Positions 8,445-18,242 of a stretch of 64,000 nt of DNA are shown piece by piece. The DNA lies in assembly GCF_963664735.1 (NCBI RefSeq), contig NZ_OY761553.1, forward strand, positions 1,503,303-1,567,302. Direction: 5' to 3'. How positions within the stretch are numbered: position 1 is the stretch's first letter; each line of letters starts with the position of its first letter. The notes beneath the pieces are model-generated. The model made no database searches. It worked only from the letters and a program-made list of their open reading frames with translations, and was not told the origin of the DNA. The position numbers and the translations under genes were made by a program. The DNA comes from an uncultured Cohaesibacter sp. GTDB taxonomy: Bacteria > Pseudomonadota > Alphaproteobacteria > Rhizobiales > Cohaesibacteraceae.

Positions 8445-8917
8445 CGAAATGCCTCCATGATCTTGCGTTCAAAGCCGGTTTCGATTTCTTCTCTCATTCC
8501 CTCCAGATCATCGATCGTAATGGCATGGATGAAGAGATATTTTTTGTCGTCGGAAACATCAACAGACAATGTGCCTGGAGTCAGAGTGATGAGATTGGCA
8601 AGAATTGTAATTTCCAGGTCTCTATCCGTTTTCAGCTCATAGGCAAAAAAGCCCGGTTTCAGCTTGATATTGGGACAAACCGCCAGAATTGCGACTTTTG
8701 CCGCTGACTTGATCAATTCGACAATGAATAGCAAGACCAGTGCTGTTACCTTCTTGACCCGCTGAAAATATCTAAGAGTGCCAGCCTTTTCGCGGATGAT
8801 GTAGAGCACGATTGTACCAAGCACAAATCCAAAGAGCAGGTTGGGCACAGTAAATGTCCCCCCTACCGCGGCCCAGATGAAGGCCAACAAGACGTTGACT
8901 AGAAACAGATATTTCAT
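8441..8917 (-). CDS. mrpE: Na+/H+ antiporter subunit E
   Basis: A 158-residue protein starting at the ATG at 8917, whose first base is also the last base of the mrpD stop (TGATG). The open frame continues upstream inside mrpD, but that part is not MrpE-like. Two or three N-terminal helices ([20 protein letters not shown]) are followed by [17 protein letters not shown]. The conserved MrpE cytoplasmic domain contains [20 protein letters not shown] and LFIHAITI. It fits the family in length and motif order. Confidence 0.95.
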   Translation of the reverse strand: MKYLFLVNVLLAFIWAAVGGTFTVPNLLFGFVLGTIVLYIIREKAGTLRYFQRVKKVTALVLLFIVELIKSAAKVAILAVCPNIKLKPGFFAYELKTDRDLEITILANLITLTPGTLSVDVSDDKKYLFIHAITIDDLEGMREEIETGFERKIMEAFR

Positions 8918-10596
8918 CAATGAGCTCCTTCTTCTTTGGTCTTGGAGTTCGTCGCCTCCGCGTCGCTCTGCGCGTGCTCCCCAGCCTCGGAACGGGCTTT
9001 TTGCTGCGCTTTGGCCGGACCGAAAACCGCATCTATATATTGATCCGGTTTCAACAGGGTCTCCGCGCCATATTGCGACACAGAAAAGACAGGTGAAGGG
9101 TAGATGCCGATGAACAGGATCATTGCCACTAACGCCATGACCGGCACAAAAACCCGCCTGCGTACGATGTCGGAAAGAGTATAGAGTGGAGCACCATCGC
9201 GGCCATCCTGTGTGCCAATGGGCCCTCCACGCCAAAAGGCATGAGCCCAGACGCGCCCCATTGCCACCGTCGTAATGAACCCTGAAATGAGCACCGAAGC
9301 CGCCAACCAGCCGTAACCTTCTTTCAGGCTGCTCTCGACTAGAATCATCTTTGGCCAGAAACCGGAAAATGGCGGCAAACCGCTCGCGGCAAACACCAGA
9401 GCGAGGAACAGGATGGAAAGCCAGCTCGACGCCTTGTAGCCTCCCCCAAGGTCAGCAAGATTATACTTGCCACCGTTCTTGCGCATGAGAATGCCGAATG
9501 CCAGATAGAGCGCGGTCATTACGAGCATGGAATTAACTGCATAAAGAATGGCGCCCGTGATGGCATTTTCGGTCCCCACGGCGACACCGACCATTGACGA
9601 ACCGATACCACCGACCACAAGAAAACCGAAAGTCCTGCGCACATCATTCTGTGCCAAAGCGCCAATCGCACCGACGAGCATGGTCAAGGCAGCGACCCAC
9701 GCAATGAGATCACTGAGCAAATCCCGACCTTCCGGCATTACCAGCACCAATGTCCTGATAAGCGCATAGACGCCCACTTTTGTAAGCAAGCCTGCAAATA
9801 TGGCAGAAACGACAATCTTTGGCGTGTGATATGAGGCCGGGAGCCAGAAATTGACAGGAAATGCAGCCGCCTTCATGGAGAAAGCGAGCAGATAGAGCGT
9901 TGCAATGGTTCCCATTGGCGCGGCACCTTCCGGCATGGCTTTGAGCCGCAGTGCGATATCGGCCATATTGAGCGATCCAACCGCGCCATAAAGATATCCG
10001 GTCGTCACAAGAAATAGCGTTGTCGCCATTAGATTGAGCACAGCATATTTCATGGCTCCGTCTATCTGGATCCGCTCTCCATCCACGATCAGAAGACCAA
10101 AAGAGGAGATCAGCATCACTTCGAACCAGACATAGAGGTTGAAGATATCGCCAGTCAGGAACGATCCTGTGATCCCCGTCATCATCCAGAGGAGAGAAGG
10201 ATAAAAACCAAACCGCCGCGAGGTCACGGAAATATCTGCCAAAGAATAAAGGCAGACCAGCAGAGCAACAGCGGCGGAGATGGTAGCCATCAAGGCGCCG
10301 AACGCATCGACGACCAGAGAGATGCCAAAGGGAGGCAGCCAGCGCCCCATGGTCATGGTGATCGGCCCCTCCTGCATCACGCGGACCAGAAGCATTGCGT
10401 CAACAAGGGTCAGCATCGCCAGATAGAAGCTTGCCAGATATCCATGCCATTTGGCTTGATACCGCAGCATCACGAGCGTTGCACCTCCGATAATTGTGAT
10501 CAGAGATGGAGCCACGATCAACCAGTCGGCATAGGATGCTGGAGCCATCAGCATCCCTGCTGCATAATCCACGGCATGTTCTGCATTTCCAGCCAT
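8917..10596 (-). CDS. mrpD: Na+/H+ antiporter subunit D
   Basis: A 559-residue protein with about 14 transmembrane helices, homologous to the NuoM/NuoN subunits of complex I. The core contains MTGITGSFLTGDIFNLYVWF with the conserved Glu in FEVMLISSFGLL, and the lysine-bearing helix FSMKAAAFPVNFWLPASYHT. It forms one of the proton or sodium channels of the Mrp complex. A 45-residue hydrophilic tail rich in Ala, Gln and Glu follows the last helix. The gene is 12 bases after mrpC and shares one base with mrpE. Confidence 0.95.
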   Translation of the reverse strand: MAGNAEHAVDYAAGMLMAPASYADWLIVAPSLITIIGGATLVMLRYQAKWHGYLASFYLAMLTLVDAMLLVRVMQEGPITMTMGRWLPPFGISLVVDAFGALMATISAAVALLVCLYSLADISVTSRRFGFYPSLLWMMTGITGSFLTGDIFNLYVWFEVMLISSFGLLIVDGERIQIDGAMKYAVLNLMATTLFLVTTGYLYGAVGSLNMADIALRLKAMPEGAAPMGTIATLYLLAFSMKAAAFPVNFWLPASYHTPKIVVSAIFAGLLTKVGVYALIRTLVLVMPEGRDLLSDLIAWVAALTMLVGAIGALAQNDVRRTFGFLVVGGIGSSMVGVAVGTENAITGAILYAVNSMLVMTALYLAFGILMRKNGGKYNLADLGGGYKASSWLSILFLALVFAASGLPPFSGFWPKMILVESSLKEGYGWLAASVLISGFITTVAMGRVWAHAFWRGGPIGTQDGRDGAPLYTLSDIVRRRVFVPVMALVAMILFIGIYPSPVFSVSQYGAETLLKPDQYIDAVFGPAKAQQKARSEAGEHAQSDAEATNSKTKEEGAH

Positions 10597-10608
10597 TACC
10601 AGCTCTCC

Positions 10609-10986
10609 TTAATAGCTTACTGGTGGCAAATCTTCATTTGCCGGTTCTGCAACACGCATTTCTACGATGTCGTCCGTCCCCAACTCCTGATAGGCTCGAT
10701 AGGCAAGAACCAGGAGAAAGGCCAGAAATGAGAATGAAATCACGATAGCCGTCAGGATAAGAGCCTGAGGAAGCGGGTTGGCAGTGGTGATATTCGGCAC
10801 CATGGAGCCTTCCGGAATGATCGGCGGCACTTCGCGGGTCAAGCGACCACTGGTGAAAATCAGCAGGTTCACTGCATTACCAAGCGCAGCGATGCCAAGC
10901 ATGATGCGAATGGTATAGCGGGACATCATCAGATAGATGCTGACGGCAAAGAAAATCCCGACGAGAATAGAGAGAACACCTTCCAT
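10609..10986 (-). CDS. mrpC: Na+/H+ antiporter subunit C
   Basis: A 125-residue, three-helix protein homologous to NuoK. MrpC features include the first helix ILVGIFFAVSIYLMMSRYTI, then LGNAVNLLIFTSGRL, the loop PPIIPEGS, and PLPQALILTAIVISFSFLAF. Its C-terminus is acidic. It lies 7 bases after mrpB and 12 bases before mrpD in the operon. Confidence 0.95.
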   Translation of the reverse strand: MEGVLSILVGIFFAVSIYLMMSRYTIRIMLGIAALGNAVNLLIFTSGRLTREVPPIIPEGSMVPNITTANPLPQALILTAIVISFSFLAFLLVLAYRAYQELGTDDIVEMRVAEPANEDLPPVSY

Positions 10987-10993
10987 GATCGGT

Positions 10994-11407
10994 CTATTCC
11001 TCCTCTTCCAGTTTCAATGCAATTGACGTCAAGGCACCCATGACGACGAAATAAACGCCGATATCGAAGATCATTGGCGTAGAAATGGCCACCTCAACCC
11101 CCATGATTGTTGGAAAAGTCCACTGGCTGGTCATGAAAGGCTCTGCTTGGAAAAGTGAGATCACACCAGAGCAGGCTGAGAGGACGAGCCCGAAAGCGGC
11201 AACTGAGATCGGATGAAAATAGAGCGCTCTGCGAACATATTGAACACCGGCCGCGATGCCATACATCATGAAGGCAGAGGCCGCGATCAATCCACCAATG
11301 AAGCCACCACCGGGTTCGTTATGACCTCTCAGTGTCACGAAAATGGAGAACAGGATCATGAGAGCGGCCAGAAAAGGCGCTGTTGTGCGAAAAATCAGAG
11401 TTTGCAT
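10994..11407 (-). CDS. mrpB: Na+/H+ antiporter subunit B
   Basis: A 137-residue protein with four transmembrane helices. The family motif LRGHNEPGGGFIGGLIAASA is intact, and the last helix follows STPMIFDIGVYFVVMGALTS. The ATG shares one base with the mrpA stop (TAATG). A separate mrpB distinguishes this operon from rhizobial pha loci in which the A and B subunits are fused. Confidence 0.95.
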   Translation of the reverse strand: MQTLIFRTTAPFLAALMILFSIFVTLRGHNEPGGGFIGGLIAASAFMMYGIAAGVQYVRRALYFHPISVAAFGLVLSACSGVISLFQAEPFMTSQWTFPTIMGVEVAISTPMIFDIGVYFVVMGALTSIALKLEEEE

Positions 11408-13812
11408 TACTCTGCTCCTTTCTGACCAGCGATCAGTTCGACGAGACCTTCATCGTCTTTGTTATCGGTAATCTTGGCTTTTTTGGAGGGACGAGCAGAT
11501 CCCAACGTCAGGGTGTGCACACACAATGCGGTAATGGTTACGACGGCGATTTCACCCAGCGTATCAAAGCCGCGGAAGTCGACGATGATCACATTCACAA
11601 TGTTGCGCCCATGGGCTATGACGCGACTGTAATCGGTGAAGAAGTCGCTCAGGTGCCTGTCGAATGCGCCTTGCGTAACGGACAGAAGCAGCAGACAGAA
11701 GCCGAGACCGACAAGGATCGAAAGGCTGGCATCCACGATCAATTGCGGCATGGGACGCTTATCATGTTCCTTCAGAGACAGACGGTTCATGATGAGCGCG
11801 ATAATAACCACCGCCAGCGTTTCGACCATAAATTGGGTAAAACTCAAATCTGGCGCACCGAACAGCAGGAAAATCAACGCAACGGCGAACCCCTGGATAC
11901 CGAGAGAAACAATGGCAGTAAGCCGGGTTTTTGCGACAACAAGCGCATAAAGGCCAACAACCGCCAGACCGAGCGTAGACCACTCGTAGATATAAAGATC
12001 AGGCATCTGCGGCCATGCCGGCAGTTCATCAAACACGACCATCGGAACCAACAGCGCAGCAGCAATGACCGCAAATGTAGCCGCCAGATAGACCTCCATA
12101 TTGCCGCTTTGCAGCAAGCGCATCGTTCTGGCAGAAAAGCGAACCATGCTGGCAATGAAAATATCAAAGAAGCTATCAGGCCCCTCGCCCAGAAAGCGGA
12201 TGAGGACGCCTCTGGTGCTGCGGATTTGTTCATATTTGAAATAGAAGCCGACACCCAGAGCAATCGTGAACAGGGACAACAGAAAGGCAAAGTTGAAATG
12301 GACCGAACCGATACCGATCAGCAAATGCCCGTGATGTCCATGTACGGCATTCGCCATCGGGCGCAAGAGTGAGGCCCCGACAAAGTCACCGAACAGCATG
12401 GCCAGGAGGCCAAGGCTTGCCAATGTGGCAGGTCCGATAATCAAAAGAACCGGTCCTTCGTGAGCATGTTTTGGCATATTGCCTTTTTCACCAAGGAACG
12501 GCTTGAGAGCAACGACGAAGGCTGCGCCAAACATCATGGCGTTTCCAAGCACGGCGGTCAGCGTCAATAACAGGGCTGCAAAGTTGTTGCCAATCAAGCC
12601 AGCATAAATTTCTTCCTTGGCGATAAAGCCGATGAATGGCCAGATCCCGCCCATGGATAAGGCGCAGGCGATGGCTGCATAGAAAGAAACCGGCATGGCT
12701 TTGCGCAATCCGCCAAGGCGCGTAACATCTCGGGTACCAGCTTCATGATCAATCGTGCCGACAATCATAAAGAAGCCGCCCTTGAAGAGAGCGTGAGCAA
12801 ACAGATAGACCACGGCCCCGGTAATCGCCGTTTCATTGGATGTGCCCACAAGCAGAACCAACAGCCCCAGCGAAGCAATGGTTGTGTAAGCCAAGGTGAG
12901 CTTCAAATCCGTTTGCCGCAGGCTCATCCACGTCCCCATGATCAGGGTCACACCACCGAAAATCGGCAGGATTGTCATCCAAGGCGTTGTGTCACCCATA
13001 ATCGGCTGCACGCGCATGAGAAGATAGACACCCGCTTTCACCATGGTTGCCGAGTGCAAATAGGCGGACACCGGGGTTGGGGCTTCCATGGCATTTCTCA
13101 GCCAGTAATGGAAAGGAAACTGCGCCGATTTGGTGAACGCTCCACCGAGCAACAAAAGCAGTATGGCGACATAGTGCCCATTATCGCGAAGCACATCCCC
13201 CTTGGTCAGAAGCTCGCTCATTTCCATGGTGCCGCCAGCGTGGAACATCAAAAGAAGCCCGGCCAGCAGAGCCAAACCACCACCTCCGGTCACGATAAGC
13301 GCCTGCAAGGCAGCGCGTCTTGACCGCTCTTCCTTATGGTTGAAGCCAATCAACAGGAAAGAGGTGATTGAGGTAAGCTCCCAATAGATGAACAGCGTGA
13401 TCAGGTTGTCCGCCAGAACAACACCGATCATCGAGCCCATAAACAGAAACATGAAGCTGAGGAAACGCCCCTGATCGGCGTGTCCTTTCAGATATCCACC
13501 TGAATATAGTATTATGAGCGTACCAATACCGGAGATCAGCAGCGCGAAGACGAGGCTAAGTCCGTCGACAAAAAGCGAATACTGAATTCCATATTGAGGC
13601 AACCAAGCAATTGGCGTGATGTGAACACCATGTCCGCTTTTTGCGACAGCGCCGATAAACTGGCATAGATAAGCAAAGATTCCTGCAGGCACCAACGCAA
13701 GCAGCCAGGCCACATTATGTCCCAGAAGCCTTTTGAGATAGGGCGCTACCACTGCTGCAGCAAATGGGGCTGCCAATGCCCAATTGAGACCGCCACCGAA
13801 TTCCAACGCCAT
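11407..13812 (-). CDS. mrpA: Na+/H+ antiporter subunit A
   Basis: The 801-residue first gene and largest subunit of the Mrp antiporter, of normal MrpA length. It has about 20 transmembrane helices. The NuoL-like core holds FIYWELTSITSFLLIGFNHK, the lysine-bearing GGAFTKSAQFPFHYWLRNAM, and HALFKGGFFMIVGTIDHEAG. The C-terminal part (about 600-760) is the MrpA-specific extension with LFGAPDLSFTQFMVETLAVV and GFDTLGEIAVVTITALCVHT. The start at 13812 has TGAGG eight bases upstream. The promoter should lie in the region between it and msrB. Confidence 0.96.
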   Translation of the reverse strand: MALEFGGGLNWALAAPFAAAVVAPYLKRLLGHNVAWLLALVPAGIFAYLCQFIGAVAKSGHGVHITPIAWLPQYGIQYSLFVDGLSLVFALLISGIGTLIILYSGGYLKGHADQGRFLSFMFLFMGSMIGVVLADNLITLFIYWELTSITSFLLIGFNHKEERSRRAALQALIVTGGGGLALLAGLLLMFHAGGTMEMSELLTKGDVLRDNGHYVAILLLLLGGAFTKSAQFPFHYWLRNAMEAPTPVSAYLHSATMVKAGVYLLMRVQPIMGDTTPWMTILPIFGGVTLIMGTWMSLRQTDLKLTLAYTTIASLGLLVLLVGTSNETAITGAVVYLFAHALFKGGFFMIVGTIDHEAGTRDVTRLGGLRKAMPVSFYAAIACALSMGGIWPFIGFIAKEEIYAGLIGNNFAALLLTLTAVLGNAMMFGAAFVVALKPFLGEKGNMPKHAHEGPVLLIIGPATLASLGLLAMLFGDFVGASLLRPMANAVHGHHGHLLIGIGSVHFNFAFLLSLFTIALGVGFYFKYEQIRSTRGVLIRFLGEGPDSFFDIFIASMVRFSARTMRLLQSGNMEVYLAATFAVIAAALLVPMVVFDELPAWPQMPDLYIYEWSTLGLAVVGLYALVVAKTRLTAIVSLGIQGFAVALIFLLFGAPDLSFTQFMVETLAVVIIALIMNRLSLKEHDKRPMPQLIVDASLSILVGLGFCLLLLSVTQGAFDRHLSDFFTDYSRVIAHGRNIVNVIIVDFRGFDTLGEIAVVTITALCVHTLTLGSARPSKKAKITDNKDDEGLVELIAGQKGAE

Positions 13813-14310
13813 GCGCTAACCTCACCAAGCTATTCTACTAATCACCCTACCCAAGGAGTAGTTTGACCTGCTCTTAGTTCCGGGGTTTGTCGTTTGTTTC
13901 ATTAAATTAATCGACAAACCTTAATTATTCTGTGGAAAGTTGCGCAAATAAGACGATTTGCGTTTCTTTATTGCGCAGTACCTTCAACCACCGATCTCAA
14001 TCGGAAATTTCGAGTGGTCTTCAGTCGCTTTTCCACCGTACTTAAATCACCTTACGAAACAACCGCACCGCAATACGGTTATTATCTTTCACACACGTGC
14101 TCCATGAACAAACACTATGATCCAAATGAAAGATGGTGTTTCACACGAGATGAAAAACCAGCGGAGACTTAGCCTTTCGACCAAGCCTCAGGACACCTAT
14201 ATGATTCATCACACAAGAACCATACAGTGAAACCCTGACAAACAAGAAATACGCAAAAGTTTAATAGGTTGTTTATACAAGAATTAAGTGTCTTGATTGG
14301 AGGTCATGCT
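13813..14310. other. Divergent promoter region of mrpA and msrB
   Basis: No gene is seen here. It should contain the mrp and msrB promoters. One inverted repeat stands out: GGTTTGTCG (13884-13892) with CGACAAACC (13912-13920), nine perfect base pairs around 19 bases, about 70-110 bases in front of mrpA. It could be an operator or a 5' leader hairpin. No T run follows it, so it is not a clear terminator. Confidence 0.4.
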
Positions 14311-14709
14311 ATGACAAAAGAATTAAAGAATGAAGAAGAGTGGAAGCAGATACTCTCTGAAGATCAATATCGCGTGATGCGACAACATGGCACGGAACGG
14401 CCCGGGTCATCCCCTCTCAATTTCGAGAATAGAGATGGTGAATATTACTGCGTTGCTTGCGGGCACCATCTTTTTACATCAGACACAAAATTCGATGCAG
14501 GATGTGGCTGGCCGAGCTTCTATCAAACCGCCAATAGGGAGGCCGTGACCGAGCATTCCGATCATTCACATTTCATGCAGAGGACTGAAATTCGCTGCGC
14601 TAACTGCGAGTCTCATCTGGGCCATGTGTTTGATGATGGCCCGATGCCGACAGGCTTGCGCTATTGCATGAATGGCGTGGCTCTATCATTCGAACCCAAT
14701 GAGGAATGA
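14311..14709 (+). CDS. msrB: Peptide-methionine (R)-S-oxide reductase
   Basis: A 132-residue enzyme that reduces methionine-R-sulfoxide in proteins. The ATG at 14311 follows GGAGG by seven bases; an earlier in-frame start has no such site. The SelR/MsrB domain fills the protein. Two CxxC pairs bind structural zinc (Cys47/Cys50 in CVAC and Cys96/Cys99 in CANC), and the catalytic Cys119 is in LRYCMNGVALSF. The family motif DAGCGWPSF is present. There is no signal peptide, so it is cytosolic. It is monocistronic or shares a transcript with the DUF3592 gene 85 bases downstream. Confidence 0.95.
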   Translation: MTKELKNEEEWKQILSEDQYRVMRQHGTERPGSSPLNFENRDGEYYCVACGHHLFTSDTKFDAGCGWPSFYQTANREAVTEHSDHSHFMQRTEIRCANCESHLGHVFDDGPMPTGLRYCMNGVALSFEPNEE

Positions 14710-14794
14710 GCCCAGGCATCAAGACTGATTGGCAACTTGCTTTTTCATTTCATCTTTTTATGGTCACACTGCCTGAACTTTTGTGGAGCCACAT

Positions 14795-15325
14795 ATGACC
14801 GATACAGCATCTTGCCCCAAATCAGCTTCCTGCCCTCTGGTCTATGTCATGCTGGCCATTTCCCTTGGCGGTTTCATTTATGCAGCCTTGGGCTGGATGG
14901 GATTGCAAGAAGCCCAAATACCTGAAGACTGGAAACAGACCTCTGGTCAAATTATTGAAAGCCACGTAGAGGCACTCACCCAGACCAAAGCGAACGGAAC
15001 ACCAATCGAGATGTTCCAACCTTCTGTCCGCTACCGCTATGAAGTTGACAATAGCTTCTTCATTGGCACCGCGATCAGCAGGCAACACCCTGCCAGAACG
15101 TTGCAGGGTGTAGCTGAAACTGAAATAGAAGACCTCAAGCAAGGCACCAATGTCACGGTTCACTATGATCCGGCAGATCCGGCCACAGCGGTGCTTCGCA
15201 AAGCTGATACCATTGGAGCGATGCAAGCCCTGTCCGCAGGTCTGGTCATTGCACTGACGACATTGGCTATTGCGATTATTTCGTTTCGTCGCAAAAGCCA
15301 AGGACCGCTTGAGCAAAGTGACTAG
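14795..15325 (+). CDS. DUF3592 membrane protein
   Basis: A 176-residue protein with one transmembrane helix near each end (about 17-38 and 144-165). The region between them has the DUF3592 pattern: a strand with TSGQIIESHVE, the central VRYRYEVDNSFFIGTAISRQ, and VTVHYDPADPATAVLRK. The ATG at 14795 has TGGAG six bases upstream; a GTG four codons earlier is possible. DUF3592 proteins are widespread membrane proteins of unknown function. Confidence 0.75.
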   Translation: MTDTASCPKSASCPLVYVMLAISLGGFIYAALGWMGLQEAQIPEDWKQTSGQIIESHVEALTQTKANGTPIEMFQPSVRYRYEVDNSFFIGTAISRQHPARTLQGVAETEIEDLKQGTNVTVHYDPADPATAVLRKADTIGAMQALSAGLVIALTTLAIAIISFRRKSQGPLEQSD

Positions 15326-15411
15326 CTGTTGTTTATGGAAGGCCAGCGCCGAGACTGGGGCCGAGGCTGGTCTGAGACTGACCCCCTGAATGCCGGAGCC
15401 GGACGCAATCA

Positions 15412-15747
15412 TCATCCTTTACTGTAGGTGGCCTTGTCGATTTCCAGCGTCTCGGCACTTACGGACACATCCGCACCGACAAATGCGGTGATCGTCTCGA
15501 AAAGGCTTTGCGTCAGAGCTTTTTTCTGCTCTTGCGTTCGGCCACCGAACATCTTTGCTTCTACATGAATGAACGGTTTATCGGTTCCACCCGTCACGAA
15601 ATAGTCAACCGGCAATGCACGCGCCTTGATCGCCGCTGGCGTAAAGAGCCCGGATGCTTCAGCGGTATTCCAAACAGTTTGAACCAGCTTTTGCATTTCA
15701 ACGGTCTGTTCAAGACCTTTGGCATAAGAAATAACAAGATGAGGCAT
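15412..15747 (-). CDS. 5-carboxymethyl-2-hydroxymuconate isomerase-like tautomerase
   Basis: A 111-residue protein from the ATG at 15747, which follows AAGGAG by eight bases. It starts MPHLVISYAKGLEQTVEMQK, so Pro2 would become the catalytic N-terminal proline after Met removal, as in CHMI and other tautomerases. The C-terminal half (HVEAKMFGGRTQEQKKALTQ) has the CHMI pattern. In aromatic catabolism CHMI acts in homoprotocatechuate breakdown, but no pathway gene is nearby, so the substrate here is unknown. It is convergent with the DUF3592 gene. Confidence 0.8.
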   Translation of the reverse strand: MPHLVISYAKGLEQTVEMQKLVQTVWNTAEASGLFTPAAIKARALPVDYFVTGGTDKPFIHVEAKMFGGRTQEQKKALTQSLFETITAFVGADVSVSAETLEIDKATYSKG

Positions 15748-15947
15748 GCGAGGGCTCCTTAAATTCAATTTGACGCCAAAAGCTATCAGTGCCCGATTTT
15801 TGCTGACGGTTCAACTTGCAATATCTCTCAAAGAAACGGTTAGAAGATACAATCATTGTAAAGGACTAGTTGCCAGAGAGCTTGCACATGGCCCCATAAA
15901 GACATACCTCTTAGCAAACACACCTGCCGAGTGCCAAGGAAACAAGA

Positions 15948-18068
15948 ATGTCAAATACGAATAACTCCTCCAGCTCCAAAGCCGCATTTCCCTCGCAGGC
16001 TCCCAGAGCTGAAAAGCGCGACCATCGCGTGACCTATCACGGTATCGAATTGAAAGACGATTATGCATGGCTGCGCGCAGACAATTGGCAGGTCGTCATG
16101 CAGCAAGGACGCGAGGTGCTCGACGGTGACATCGAGGCCTATCTCGAAGCCGAGAATGCATATACCAACAAGGAAATGGCCGACACCGAAGAACTTCAAA
16201 ACCAGCTTTTTGAAGAAATGAAAGGCCGTATCAAGGAAGACGACAGCTCGGTTCCTGCGCCTGACGGGCCATATGCCTATGCAACCCGTCATGTGCTGGG
16301 CGGGCAATATCCGCTTTATGTCCGCACACCACGCGAAGGTGGCGAAGAAGCTATTCTGCTCGACGGCAACAAAGAGGCCGAAGGGCAGGCCTTTTTCCGG
16401 TTGGCCTCCCTCTCCCATAGCCCAGACCACAACAAACTCGCTTGGTCAGTTGATACCAAGGGGTCTGAGTTTTTCACCATCCGCATTCGTGACCTTGCGA
16501 CAGGTGAAGAAACTGACGACATTCTGGAACGCACGACCGGCGGCGTTGTCTGGAGCGAAGACAGCTCGCATATCTATTACACCTGGCAAGATGACAACCA
16601 TCGTCCAAGCCGGGTATTCCGGCACAAGCTGGGCACCTCTCAAGGAGCCGATGAACTGCTTTATGAGGAAATGGATGCAGGCTTTTTTGTCAGTCTGGAT
16701 AAAACACAATCAGGCAGCTACATTGTCATCTGTTGCCATGACCACGAAACCAGCGAATGCTATTTGCTGAGTGCAACAGACAATGAGAGCAAGCCGCGGC
16801 TGATCGCCGAGCGCGAAACCGGTATTGAATATAGCGTGGATGAGGGACAGGGTGTTCTCTACATCCTGACCAATGCCGATAATGCGGAAGATTTCAAACT
16901 TGTCACTGCAGCGCCAAACGCGCTGGACCGCAAACATTGGCAAGACCTCATCCCCCATCAAGCCGGTTGTCTGATCTTGAGCCATTGCGCCTTCAAGGAC
17001 TATCTGGTCTGGATGGAGCGGGAAAATGGTTTGCCTCGCATTCAGATCCGCAATCTGCGCAACGGGGCCCAGCATGCAATCGCTTTCGAGGAAGAAGCCT
17101 ATAGTCTTGGCTTCCATGGCTCATTGGAATTTGACACCGAGATTGCGCGCTTCTCCTATTCATCCATGACCACGCCAAGCCGCATCTACGACTACAACAT
17201 GTCCAGTCGGTCTCGGACCCTGAGAAAGGAACAGGAAGTCCCTTCTGGGCACAATCCCGATGAGTATGTTACGCGCCGCCTGATGGCCCCAGCTCATGAT
17301 GGAGAGTTGGTGCCTGTGACACTGCTCTATCGCAAGGATACTGCGCTGGACGGCTCGGCACCGTGCCTGCTTTATGGCTATGGATCTTACGGCATCGCTA
17401 TTCCGGCAAGCTTCTCGACGACAGCCCTGTCGCTGGTTGATCGTGGCTTTGTTTATGCCATTGCCCATATTCGCGGCGGTAAGGAAAAAGGCTTTGCATG
17501 GTATAAGAATGGCAAGAGGGAAACCAAAACCAACACCTTCAAGGACTTCATCTCCGCAGGTGAGTTTCTCGTATCGGAAGGCTTCACCTCAGCTGGCAAG
17601 ATTGTCGCTGAAGGCGGTTCTGCCGGTGGAATGCTGATGGGTGCGGTTACGAACATGGCCCCTTCCCTTTTCTCCGGCATTCTGGCCATCGTTCCCTTTG
17701 TTGACGTTCTTAACACCATGCTCGACGACACGCTGCCACTGACACCGCCGGAATGGCCGGAATGGGGCAATCCGATCGCTTCGGAGGAAGATTACAAATA
17801 TATCGCCGCCTACAGCCCCTACGACAATGTTTCAGAACAGGCCTATCCAGCCATTCTGGCTGTCGGCGGCCTCACAGATCCTCGTGTAACCTATTGGGAA
17901 CCGGCCAAATGGGTGGCCAAACTCAGAGAAAAGCGTCTGGACGACAATCTGCTGCTCCTGAAAATCAATATGGGGAGTGGCCATGCTGGCGCATCGGGTC
18001 GATTTGACAGGCTCAAGGAAACTGCTCTTGAATATGCCTTTGCAATCAAGGTCAGCGGCAAACTGTAA
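15948..18068 (+). CDS. ptrB: Oligopeptidase B (S9A serine peptidase)
   Basis: A 706-residue cytosolic prolyl-oligopeptidase family enzyme that cuts short peptides after basic residues. The N-terminal seven-bladed propeller (about 80-410) limits substrate size. The C-terminal alpha/beta hydrolase has the nucleophile in EGGSAGGMLMG (about Ser558), the acid in VGGLTDPRVTYWEPAKW (about Asp643) and the histidine in MGSGHAGASGR (about His678). The motif CLLYGYGSYG and the IRGGKEKG segment are typical of S9A. The length fits the family. It stands alone between a divergent tautomerase gene and a terminator. Confidence 0.93.
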   Translation: MSNTNNSSSSKAAFPSQAPRAEKRDHRVTYHGIELKDDYAWLRADNWQVVMQQGREVLDGDIEAYLEAENAYTNKEMADTEELQNQLFEEMKGRIKEDDSSVPAPDGPYAYATRHVLGGQYPLYVRTPREGGEEAILLDGNKEAEGQAFFRLASLSHSPDHNKLAWSVDTKGSEFFTIRIRDLATGEETDDILERTTGGVVWSEDSSHIYYTWQDDNHRPSRVFRHKLGTSQGADELLYEEMDAGFFVSLDKTQSGSYIVICCHDHETSECYLLSATDNESKPRLIAERETGIEYSVDEGQGVLYILTNADNAEDFKLVTAAPNALDRKHWQDLIPHQAGCLILSHCAFKDYLVWMERENGLPRIQIRNLRNGAQHAIAFEEEAYSLGFHGSLEFDTEIARFSYSSMTTPSRIYDYNMSSRSRTLRKEQEVPSGHNPDEYVTRRLMAPAHDGELVPVTLLYRKDTALDGSAPCLLYGYGSYGIAIPASFSTTALSLVDRGFVYAIAHIRGGKEKGFAWYKNGKRETKTNTFKDFISAGEFLVSEGFTSAGKIVAEGGSAGGMLMGAVTNMAPSLFSGILAIVPFVDVLNTMLDDTLPLTPPEWPEWGNPIASEEDYKYIAAYSPYDNVSEQAYPAILAVGGLTDPRVTYWEPAKWVAKLREKRLDDNLLLLKINMGSGHAGASGRFDRLKETALEYAFAIKVSGKL

Positions 18069-18115
18069 GCCCACACCTTGCAAGAACAGAGCATTCTGTT
18101 ACCTGCTCTCAACGC

Positions 18116-18155
18116 AAAAGACCGCTGGCGATTCCCGCTGGCGGTCTTTTCATTT
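18116..18155 (+). terminator. Intrinsic terminator after oligopeptidase B
   Basis: AAAAGACCGC (18116-18125) pairs with GCGGTCTTTT (18141-18150), and TTTTCATTT closes it. The 15-base interior also allows a nested CGCTGGCG pairing. Confidence 0.88.
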
Positions 18156-18242
18156 AGTCTCAAACTGAGCCCCCCTTGAGCAGTAGGCACACCACAGGGG
18201 CCTGTCTGATCAAGGGCTACACAGATACAAAGCGGCAAGGCG

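Noticed and set aside
11383..12372. Long plus-strand frame of 329 codons
   Set aside because: It is antisense to mrpA, rich in Gln, Asn, Arg and His as antisense of membrane-protein codons usually is, and has no family features.
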